From Ferrimicrobium sp. (lineage in GTDB: Bacteria; Actinomycetota; Acidimicrobiia; Acidimicrobiales; Acidimicrobiaceae), in assembly GCA_027365375.1 (NCBI GenBank), contig DAHXNM010000205.1:1-8253 (forward strand): a stretch of DNA of 8,253 bases, read 5' to 3'. Below the pieces are notes generated by a model. That model was not told the origin of the DNA, ran no database searches, and saw only the letters and a program-made list of their open reading frames with translations. The position numbers and the translations under genes are program-made. Numbering within the stretch: position 1 is the first letter of the stretch; each line of letters opens with the position of its first letter. Below, in pieces: positions 1 through 5,386 of this stretch.

Positions 1-2
1 GC

Positions 3-260
3 ATTAGTCTGCTGCTGGTTCGCGATGCTTCTGATATCTCCAAGCTTTGGTTCTTGGTGGCGGTGACGATCTGGGTGATCACACTCGGGCTTCTGACCGG
101 CAAAGGTTGGCCGGCTCAACGCAGGTTGGGCGGTCTGTTGGACGCGGTTGAATCTGGCGATATTGATATCCATGAGAGCGGCGTTGCCGTGTTACGAACT
201 CAGCAAATCGTGGTTGTGCTGTACGTGGTAGCATTTTACCTCATGCTCTTCAAGCCATAG
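3..260 (+). CDS. C-terminal part of an integral membrane protein (possibly DUF2269-like)
   Basis: The reading frame is open from the window edge to a TAG at 258-260, so the start lies outside the window. The visible 85 residues contain two strongly hydrophobic stretches, LWFLVAVTIWVITLGLLTG and IVVVLYVVAFYLMLF. They are joined by a polar loop with PAQRRL and an acidic patch, ESGDIDIHES, and the protein ends in KP. Two helices around a PAQRRL-type loop with a short KP/RP tail resemble the last two helices of DUF2269-type four-helix membrane proteins. That is a memory-based resemblance, not a demonstrated match. Function is unknown. No downstream gene on the same strand is coupled to it, since about 415 bp separate it from ychF. 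Confidence 0.6.
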   Translation: MSLLLVRDASDISKLWFLVAVTIWVITLGLLTGKGWPAQRRLGGLLDAVESGDIDIHESGVAVLRTQQIVVVLYVVAFYLMLFKP

Positions 261-523
261 TTGAGGGTTTTCAAGGCTAAGCCAGGTGTCAAAGTCGAGA
301 ACCCGATTGCTCTGTACGGTGCTAGCGGAACGAAGCCGTAATGAGGCGACCGTGTCTGTTGGCTCGTGTTACTCACCCACGAGCAGCAGGACGAAGAGGG
401 CACCGATGATGGTGGCCTAATGAATTCGTGGCACGCCAAAAGCCCCTACGAAGTTATTCACCTTGCAGGGCAACCCGGATAGTTTTGGGCATTGAAGTGG
501 TAAAACGATTGATAGGCGCTTGA
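261..523. other. Intergenic stretch without a supported gene
   Basis: This stretch lies between the membrane-protein stop and the 3' end of the minus-strand bL37-like gene. ORFs on either strand here are short, have low-complexity or mixed composition and no plausible ribosome binding site. The only clear structure is an inverted repeat, GCTCGTG (362-368) and CACGAGC (378-384), with a 9-nt loop. It is not followed by a T-tract on either strand, so it is at best a weak terminator or a remnant. No tRNA, riboswitch or insertion-sequence signature was seen. Confidence 0.5.
362..384. repeat. 7-bp inverted repeat with 9-nt loop
   Basis: GCTCGTG at 362-368 is the exact reverse complement of CACGAGC at 378-384. 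It could form a hairpin about 100 nt downstream of the membrane-protein stop and about 140 nt beyond the bL37-like stop on the other strand. No U-rich tail follows on either strand, so a role as terminator is only a guess. Confidence 0.35.
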
Positions 524-607
524 TCAGCCCCTGCCGCAGTTCGGCTTCTTGCCGTGGTTCGCCTTCTTCTTGGCCCGAAGTTTTCGCTTGACTGTTCGCT
601 TTGACAT
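524..607 (-). CDS. bL37-like tiny ribosomal protein (27 aa)
   Basis: The minus strand encodes a 27-residue, very basic peptide starting MSKRTVKRKLRAKKK and continuing ANHGKKPN before a short C-G-R-G tail. bL37, a small 50S protein found in mycobacterial ribosome structures, is about 24 residues long with a K/R-rich N-terminal half and a C-terminal ANHGKRPN-type motif. The ANHGKKPN segment here is therefore diagnostic. Expected role: binding 23S rRNA in the large subunit. The start is ATG at 607. No Shine-Dalgarno is visible, and a -10-like TAACCT (622 to 617) lies 9 nt upstream of the start, so the mRNA probably has almost no leader. It is divergent from ychF. The internal Cys near the C-terminus is unusual relative to the mycobacterial protein as I remember it. 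I am fairly confident of the family. Confidence 0.85.
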   Translation of the reverse strand: MSKRTVKRKLRAKKKANHGKKPNCGRG

Positions 608-616
608 AGGTGCAAC

Positions 617-668
617 AGGTTAGTCGGTGATCGGCACCCTTCGAACCAGCGTTTCTCTGCGGTAGGCT
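617..668. promoter_or_regulatory. Divergent promoter pair sharing a central TTCGAA at the -35 position
   Basis: In the 68 bp between the bL37-like ATG and the ychF ATG, the plus strand carries TAGGCT at 663-668, 7 nt before the ychF ATG. The minus strand carries TAACCT (622 to 617), 9 nt before the bL37-like ATG. Both hexamers are -10-like. The palindromic hexamer TTCGAA at 640-645 lies exactly 17 bp from each. TTCGAA matches TTGACA at only 3 of 6 positions, so -35 activity is inferred from geometry. Neither gene has a Shine-Dalgarno, which fits leaderless or nearly leaderless transcripts. Confidence 0.45.
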
Positions 669-675
669 CTCTGGT

Positions 676-1752
676 ATGGAAAGACTCGGCCTGGTTGGGC
701 TCGCAAATGCTGGCAAATCGACTCTCTATAATGCGTTGACAGGATCAGAGACGTTGGTTGCACCGCACCCTTTCTCAACAACCGAGAGTGTGGTGGGAGA
801 GGCAGTGGTTCCGGACGAACGCCTACACAAGCTTGCGGTGCTTCACGAGTCGAAGAAACTGGTTTACGCCCATATTCAGGTCGCCGATATTGCTGGTCTT
901 GTCTCCGGGAGTTCGACGGGTGCTGGATTGGGGAATCGGTTTCTTGGACAGATTCGGGAGGTTGATGGCATCGTCTATGTGTTGCGCGCCTTCGCTGATG
1001 ATCAGGTGCCAGGCGAGAGTGATCCGCTTTCGAGTCTGGAGACGCTCGAACTTGAACTGACTCTCGCGGACCTCGGAAGTATTGAAGGTACGCTCGACAG
1101 ACGTAAGCGTGCGGCCAGAGCTGATAAGTCTTTGGGTGGTGAGATCGAAGCGCTTGAAGCTGCGCGTGCGGTACTTGAAGATGGTACGCCGATCTATAGG
1201 GCCAACTTGAGCGCCGATGTGCTAGCTACCCTCCATAACTCGTTTCTTCTCACCAACAAACGGGTATTGGCGGTCATCAATACTGACGAGGATAACCCTC
1301 AAGGGGATCCAGCCCTAGAGGCTAAGGTGTCGGCCCAATTAGGGGGCGATCCGGTGGTTTTGTCGGCGAGCCTGAAGCTCGAATCTGAGCTTGTCCGTTT
1401 GAGTCAGGAGGAACGAGAGGAGATGTTTGAGGCCCTCGGTATCGAGCGACCAGCACTAGACCGTATCGCGGAAGCTGCTTTTCGTGCACTCGATCGCCGG
1501 ACCTTCTTCACCACCGGTGACAAGGAGTCACATGCGTGGACCTTCCGTTCAGGATCGAACGCCGTCGTGTGTGCTGGAGTTATTCATTCGGATCTTGCAC
1601 GAGGCTTCATCCGTGCCGAGGTGATCTTCTGGGAGGATCTCCTAGAGATGGGCTCATGGTCCAAAGCAAAGGCTGCTGGGAAACTAAGGCTCGAGGGTAA
1701 GGATTATCTGGTCGCCGACGGTGACGTACTCGAGATTCGTTTTAACGTCTAA
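676..1752 (+). CDS. ychF: Redox-regulated ribosome-associated P-loop ATPase YchF (OLA1/YchF family)
   Basis: This 358-residue protein is full length (E. coli YchF is about 363). The family is a TRAFAC-class P-loop NTPase that prefers ATP over GTP, binds ribosomes and is linked to stress and oxidative responses. The G1 P-loop is GLANAGKST (residues 8-16), the switch I Thr lies in FSTTE (33-37), G3 is DIAGLV (71-76), and the G4 position reads NTDE (202-205). NTDE fits the NxxE pattern that underlies ATP preference. A helical region follows G3 (about 115-175). The C-terminal TGS-like domain (about 275-358) contains HAWTFRSG, AGVIHSDLARGFIRAEVI, GKLRLEGKDY and the terminal DGDVLEIRFNV. The start is ATG at 676, with a -10-like TAGGCT 7 nt upstream and no SD, suggesting a leaderless mRNA. 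It is the first gene of the plus-strand run, ending 5 nt before the DUF192-like gene. The P-loop reads Ala where most relatives have Pro and Val. Confidence 0.96.
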   Translation: MERLGLVGLANAGKSTLYNALTGSETLVAPHPFSTTESVVGEAVVPDERLHKLAVLHESKKLVYAHIQVADIAGLVSGSSTGAGLGNRFLGQIREVDGIVYVLRAFADDQVPGESDPLSSLETLELELTLADLGSIEGTLDRRKRAARADKSLGGEIEALEAARAVLEDGTPIYRANLSADVLATLHNSFLLTNKRVLAVINTDEDNPQGDPALEAKVSAQLGGDPVVLSASLKLESELVRLSQEEREEMFEALGIERPALDRIAEAAFRALDRRTFFTTGDKESHAWTFRSGSNAVVCAGVIHSDLARGFIRAEVIFWEDLLEMGSWSKAKAAGKLRLEGKDYLVADGDVLEIRFNV

Positions 1753-1757
1753 CTACG

Positions 1758-2075
1758 ATGGCATGGTTGCTTGATTCTCGTGGTCAGGTGCTCGCATCAC
1801 TCATGTTGGCGCGATCGATTGGTTGGTCCGTTAGGGCTGCTTTCGACATGGCGATCGATCTTGGCTCCGGGCTGGTCCTATGGCCAGGAGTAGGGCAGGC
1901 AACGAAAGGGGTGGCGATTTTTCTCGATAGTGACCTGGTGGTTCGCCGTGTTCGGGAGCTACGCGCACTTCGTCCCTGGTTGATGTTCTCATCTCAGAGG
2001 GTGATCGTGCTGCCTCGGCATATAGTTGCCATCGAGAGTCCGACAGTGGGGGATCGACTCGTGATCCGATCATGA
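1758..2075 (+). CDS. Small protein, probably a divergent DUF192 family member
   Basis: A 105-residue protein without a signal peptide, located 5 nt after ychF and overlapping rsmI by the ATGA tetranucleotide, so it is probably translationally coupled to both. The part from residue 38 resembles DUF192. In that family a PC..IHT-type turn is followed by hydrophobic-D-x-x-x-hydrophobic-V-x-x-V, then L-x-P-W, a VLELP strand and G-D-x-L near the end. Here the order is LWPGVGQATKGVAIFLDS, LVVRRVRELRALRPW, RVIVLPRHIV, then VGDRLVI. The usual Cys-Asn and His-Thr residues are not seen, so it is divergent. DUF192 proteins have no settled function. The N-terminal 37 residues have several small and aromatic residues but no motif I recognise. 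The alternative is an unrelated beta-rich small protein. I put the family call slightly better than even. Confidence 0.6.
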   Translation: MAWLLDSRGQVLASLMLARSIGWSVRAAFDMAIDLGSGLVLWPGVGQATKGVAIFLDSDLVVRRVRELRALRPWLMFSSQRVIVLPRHIVAIESPTVGDRLVIRS

Positions 2076-2902
2076 CCAACACCCTGTTTGTGGTCGGCAC
2101 TCCGATCGGTAATCTCGGCGATCTAGCTCCACGTGCCAAGGAGTGTCTGGGTGCTGTCGATATGATCGTGGCAGAGGACACTCGGGTGATTGGACGTCTC
2201 TGCCATTTGATTGGCATTACTCCCCATGCTGTACGCGGTTATCAGGGCAGGTACCGCATTGGCGAGCCCGAGTTTCTATCCGCGCTTGAGATCGGTGATG
2301 TTGCGCTCGTCTCTGATGCTGGCATGCCAGGTGTCTCTGATCCAGGGGCAGCATTCATTGGCCTCGCTCTTGAACACGGGGTGCAGGTTCGTGTGATTCC
2401 AGGGCCGTCGGTGCTCGCAGCTGCGATGGCGCTGTGGCCGAAGGATATCTCTACCGCTTGCTTCTGGGGATTCCTTCCTCGGCGTGGAGCCGAGAGGTCT
2501 CAGATGGTAGTGCAGGTGATGAGCTCTCCCTCGGTAGGAGTGATTTTGGAATCACCCAAACGTCTATACGAGACCTGTGTAGAGTTGGCGGCAGTCGATG
2601 GTTCTCGCCAGGTTCTACTCCTCGGAGAGCTGACCAAACTCCATGAGTCGATGCATTGGCTAACTCTATCCGCTGCTGTTGCATGGTTGCATGAGGCTGA
2701 ACCAAAAGGGGAGTGGGCGATGGTGATTGATAGCGCCCCAGCCGTGAGGCCAACAGAGGCGGAGGGAGATCGACTCCTTCTGGCGCTAGCTCGTTCTACG
2801 CTTGGAACGAAAGAGGCAGCAGCGATTTATGCCGAGGTACTAGAGGTGTCTGCCCGAGATGCCTATCAACAGATGCTCTCGAGTCGATCTGAGCGGACAT
2901 AG
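2072..2902 (+). CDS. rsmI: 16S rRNA (cytidine(1402)-2'-O)-methyltransferase RsmI
   Basis: RsmI uses S-adenosylmethionine to methylate the 2'-O of C1402 in the decoding centre of 16S rRNA. The 276-residue length is normal for the tetrapyrrole-methylase-fold family. Visible motifs are VVGTPIGNLGDLAPRA near the N-terminus (about residues 7-22), VAEDTR (about 33-38), VALVSDAGMPGVSDPG (SAM-binding region, about 78-93), VIPGPSVLAAAM (about 108-119), FLPRRGAERSQ, ESPKRLYE and GELTKLHES. Together these are distinctive for RsmI rather than for cobalamin-pathway relatives. The ATG at 2072 overlaps the upstream stop as ATGA, so translation is probably coupled. The C-terminal ~50 residues form a small helical extension, as in other RsmI. 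It precedes metG, as rsmI does in mycobacteria, here with a 48-nt gap. Confidence 0.96.
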   Translation: MTNTLFVVGTPIGNLGDLAPRAKECLGAVDMIVAEDTRVIGRLCHLIGITPHAVRGYQGRYRIGEPEFLSALEIGDVALVSDAGMPGVSDPGAAFIGLALEHGVQVRVIPGPSVLAAAMALWPKDISTACFWGFLPRRGAERSQMVVQVMSSPSVGVILESPKRLYETCVELAAVDGSRQVLLLGELTKLHESMHWLTLSAAVAWLHEAEPKGEWAMVIDSAPAVRPTEAEGDRLLLALARSTLGTKEAAAIYAEVLEVSARDAYQQMLSSRSERT

Positions 2903-2908
2903 CCGGGG

Positions 2909-2914
2909 TAAACT
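2909..2914 (+). promoter_or_regulatory. Possible -10 element for an internal promoter before metG
   Basis: TAAACT at 2909-2914 lies in the 48-nt gap between rsmI and metG. It would give a start site near 2921 and a leader of about 30 nt. I see no convincing -35 at 16-18 bp upstream. Assigned on one hexamer and on the gap being wider than the neighbouring overlaps, so weak. Confidence 0.3.
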
Positions 2915-2950
2915 AGCCTCCAGCAGCAACGATGGATTGGAACTACCGCA

Positions 2951-4450
2951 ATGAGTCGCTTCTACGTAACGACGCCCATTTTCTATGTGAATGGAGATCC
3001 CCACCTCGGAACCGCCTACGCCGCGATCAATGCGGACGCTTTCGCGCGATGGCATCGGCTTCTTGGAGACGAGGTTCTCTTCCTAACTGGAACCGATGAG
3101 CATGGTTTAAAGATTCAGCAATCGGCTGACGAACACGGTGTCTCGCCACTGGCCTGGGTCGATCTTACCTCTTCTCGCTTTTTGGGGGCGTGGCGAGAGC
3201 TCGATATCTCCTTTGATGATTTCATTCGGACGACCCAGGAACGCCACCACCGCACGGTTCAGCAGTTCCTGACCGCAATATATGAGAATGGTTTCATTGA
3301 AAAGGGATACTATGTAGGACTCTACTGCGTTGCTTGCGAGGCCTATTATGAAGAGAATGAACTTCTAGAGGGTAATCGATGCCCAGTCCATGAGCGACCT
3401 GTGACTGAGATGAGCGAAGAGAATTATTTTTTCAAGCTCTCTGCATTCACCGATCGTCTCATTGCACTCTACGAGTCAGGTACGATTCGTGTGACCCCTG
3501 AATTTCGCACAAACGAGGTGCTTGGATTCCTTCGTCAAGGACTTAAGGACATCTCCATTACTCGAACCTCAATAACCTGGGGAGTCAAGGTTCCATGGGA
3601 CGATAGCCACGTGTTTTATGTCTGGTACGATGCCTTGATAAATTACTTGACCGCCATCGAGTATGGCGAGGATACTGGACGCTTCGCGCAATGGTGGCCT
3701 GCGGTACACCACCTGCTAGGTAAGGATATCATCCGCTTCCATGCCGTCTGGTGGCCAGCCATGTGCCTCGCCGCCGGTATAGATCCACCCTCGCAGTTGC
3801 TAGTGACAGGTTGGCTCTTAGTAGATGGCGCTAAGATGTCAAAGTCAAGCTCAAATCAGATTGATCCACTTTCGGTAGTCCGTGAATTATCGTCAGATAC
3901 GCTTCGATATTATCTGCTATCATCCACTAGTTTTGGTGCAGATGGTGATGTATCACTCGAGCGTTTACGTGCGAGCTATAATGCCGATCTTGCAAATGAT
4001 TTAGGCAATCTGGTATCGAGAACGGTAGCACTGATTGTTCAAAAATTTGGAGGCATGGCGCCATTGGTTCCATCGTTAGATGAGAAAAATGCGGGGTTAA
4101 TGGAATTCGTTTCTCATGGCATCACGGCATGGAATGAGTTTCATCCAAATTCTGCTTTAGCGGCGGCTATGGAGATGGTGCGTTCTTCGAACTCGCTGCT
4201 CGAACAATATGAGCCCTGGAGGCATCCTGTGGATGATCCTGAGAGTGCTTGGTGCCTTGGCACGGTAAGAGAGGCATTGCGACTCGCGGCGCTGTTGTTG
4301 AGCCCTGCTATCCCGCAAGCTGCGCTTGGAGTTATCGAACGCTTGGGCTTATCCGATCCAGGTCCGCTCGAGTGGCGTCCAGGTGGCGAGGTTAGCGAGC
4401 TTAGCCGAGCTGAGCCGCTGTTTCCTCGTTTGCAGAAAGGGAAGCAGTGA
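2951..4450 (+). CDS. metG: Methionyl-tRNA synthetase
   Basis: A class I aminoacyl-tRNA synthetase that activates methionine with ATP and charges initiator and elongator tRNA-Met in the cytoplasm. The 499 residues start MSRFYVTTPIFYVNGDPHLG. The HIGH-equivalent is PHLGTAY (17-23). TGTDEHG (47-52) follows, then a connective-peptide zinc knuckle with ligands Cys126, Cys129, Cys144 and His147. Further on are the VFYVWYDALINY region (221-232), GKDIIRFH (257-264) and KMSKS (295-299). The helical anticodon-binding domain occupies roughly 330-499 and includes NADLANDLGNLVSR. There is no C-terminal EMAP/Trbp111 tRNA-binding domain, as in the short MetG forms of many actinobacteria. The single-knuckle form matches the Thermus-type enzyme. 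The RBS is weak (GGA 10 nt before ATG). The stop overlaps the tatD ATG in TGATG. Codons around 3840-4140 are clearly more A+T-rich than the flanks. Confidence 0.97.
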   Translation: MSRFYVTTPIFYVNGDPHLGTAYAAINADAFARWHRLLGDEVLFLTGTDEHGLKIQQSADEHGVSPLAWVDLTSSRFLGAWRELDISFDDFIRTTQERHHRTVQQFLTAIYENGFIEKGYYVGLYCVACEAYYEENELLEGNRCPVHERPVTEMSEENYFFKLSAFTDRLIALYESGTIRVTPEFRTNEVLGFLRQGLKDISITRTSITWGVKVPWDDSHVFYVWYDALINYLTAIEYGEDTGRFAQWWPAVHHLLGKDIIRFHAVWWPAMCLAAGIDPPSQLLVTGWLLVDGAKMSKSSSNQIDPLSVVRELSSDTLRYYLLSSTSFGADGDVSLERLRASYNADLANDLGNLVSRTVALIVQKFGGMAPLVPSLDEKNAGLMEFVSHGITAWNEFHPNSALAAAMEMVRSSNSLLEQYEPWRHPVDDPESAWCLGTVREALRLAALLLSPAIPQAALGVIERLGLSDPGPLEWRPGGEVSELSRAEPLFPRLQKGKQ

Positions 4451-5223
4451 TGTGGATTGATTCCCATGCTCATCCGACCAGTGATGGGATCGACTCCGAA
4501 CTCGAGGCCATGCAAGCCAATGGGGTTGGTGGTTTCATAGCAGTGGGGACCTCAGTGGCGTCATCGCAGGCCATGGTTGGGCTCGTTGGCGATTTACGCC
4601 AACGCTATCCTCAACTGGTTCTTGGTGCTTCGGTGGGGATTCATCCTCATGATGCGGACTCTGCGACCGAGGATGATCTTGGCATGCTTGCCTCGCTCAT
4701 CGAGGCCAATCCGGAGGTCGTCGTCGGGGTTGGGGAGTGCGGTCTCGATCTGTTCTATGAGCATTCAAACCCGCAGAGCCAGGAGGCTGCGTTTCGTTCG
4801 CAGATCGCTTTGGCGAAACGCTACGATCGAACGCTCGTGATCCACACCCGGGATGCCTGGGAGGATACGTTTCGGATCTTCGACGATGTGGGAGTTCCGA
4901 ATCGTCTAATCATGCACTGCTTTGTCGGTGGACCCGAGGAGGCGAGACGTTCGCTCGATTACGGTGCCTACCTCTCCTTTTCGGGTATTGCGACCTTCAA
5001 GAACGCGCAAGATGTTCGCCAGGCGTTTTTGATGGCTCCAGATGAGCGCATTCTGGTTGAGACGGACTCACCTTATCTAGCGCCTGTACCGCTTCGCGGT
5101 CAACCCAATGTCATCGGAAACGTAGCGATCACAGCCTCGTTTCTCGCCCAGCTTCGAGGCATCGATGAGCGTGATTTTGCGACGATGACGGAGCAGAATA
5201 CATTAGAAGCATTTAAATTATGA
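4450..5223 (+). CDS. tatD: TatD family metal-dependent deoxyribonuclease
   Basis: An amidohydrolase-fold hydrolase of the TatD family, a 3'-5' exonuclease-type DNase linked to DNA repair and quality control. The 257-residue length is typical. The metal ligands are visible: His6 and His8 in IDSHAHP, Glu96 in GVGECGLD, His132 in VIHTRDA, His156 in IMHCF and Asp206 in ETDSPYL. Other family signatures are SVGIHPHD (about 62-69), LSFSGIATFK and PNVIG. I chose the ATG at 4450 over the in-frame GTG at 4447. It forms a TGATG overlap with the metG stop, and an AAAGGGAAG-type Shine-Dalgarno lies at a fitting distance (about 4436-4444). metG-tatD adjacency is conserved in both Actinobacteria and Firmicutes. 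The natural substrate in this organism cannot be read from the sequence. Confidence 0.95.
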   Translation: MWIDSHAHPTSDGIDSELEAMQANGVGGFIAVGTSVASSQAMVGLVGDLRQRYPQLVLGASVGIHPHDADSATEDDLGMLASLIEANPEVVVGVGECGLDLFYEHSNPQSQEAAFRSQIALAKRYDRTLVIHTRDAWEDTFRIFDDVGVPNRLIMHCFVGGPEEARRSLDYGAYLSFSGIATFKNAQDVRQAFLMAPDERILVETDSPYLAPVPLRGQPNVIGNVAITASFLAQLRGIDERDFATMTEQNTLEAFKL

Positions 5224-5235
5224 CAAAGAAGCTCA

Positions 5236-5241
5236 TAAAAT
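5236..5241 (+). promoter_or_regulatory. Candidate -10 element upstream of the RlpA-like gene
   Basis: TAAAAT at 5236-5241 is a near-consensus -10 hexamer just after tatD. It predicts a start site at about 5248-5249, immediately before the first stem of the structured leader at 5250. No good -35 is present at 16-18 bp (that position reads TTAAAT or similar). The agreement between the predicted start and the stem base is the main support. Confidence 0.45.
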
Positions 5242-5249
5242 CTGCCGAG

Positions 5250-5329
5250 AAGTGACGGGGGAGTAACTTAGCCAGGCTAGGTTGGCCAAGACCTTGGTGT
5301 CACTTGCAGATTCGCTTTTCCGAATCTGC
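5250..5329 (+). ncRNA. Structured 5' leader: three-way-junction-like fold followed by a 9-bp hairpin
   Basis: AAGTGAC (5250-5256) pairs with GTCACTT (5299-5305). Inside lie GGGGGAGT, a hairpin AACTTAGC-CAG-GCTAGGTT (5265-5283, one G-U pair) and a smaller hairpin CCAA-GACC-TTGG (5286-5297). Directly abutting the closing stem is a perfect hairpin GCAGATTCG-CTTTTC-CGAATCTGC (5306-5329). The segment GCAGATT (5306-5312) could also pair with AATCTGC at 5239-5245 in a read-through transcript, giving two mutually exclusive folds. The architecture resembles an aptamer plus expression platform. I cannot match it to a known Rfam family. The tail after the hairpin is not strongly U-rich, so if regulatory it may act on translation. 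A chance fold is possible. Confidence 0.45.
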
Positions 5330-5386
5330 CGTTCTATTGTCGAGTGGAAGGACTTCGCTCTGATACTTCGCAAGAGGTTGGTCTGC

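Noticed and set aside
371..420. A hydrophobic minus-strand stretch reading TIIGALFVLLLVGE before a stop
   Set aside because: It is preceded in frame by a stop with no start codon or RBS between; only 15 codons, so most likely chance or a remnant.
417..716. A 99-codon minus-strand ORF overlapping the bL37-like gene and the ychF promoter
   Set aside because: It is in another frame of the bL37-like gene, has a composition unlike a folded protein, and runs into the ychF start.
5282..5386. N-terminal extension of the RlpA-like protein from TTG 5282 or GTG 5297
   Set aside because: It would translate through strong RNA stems, lacks an SD and hides the signal peptide behind 35 residues; ATG 5387 has AAGAGG 9 nt upstream.
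5224..5386. Assignment of the leader to the ydaO (c-di-AMP) riboswitch
   Set aside because: Gene context fits, but I cannot align the conserved ydaO blocks; left as an unnamed structured leader.
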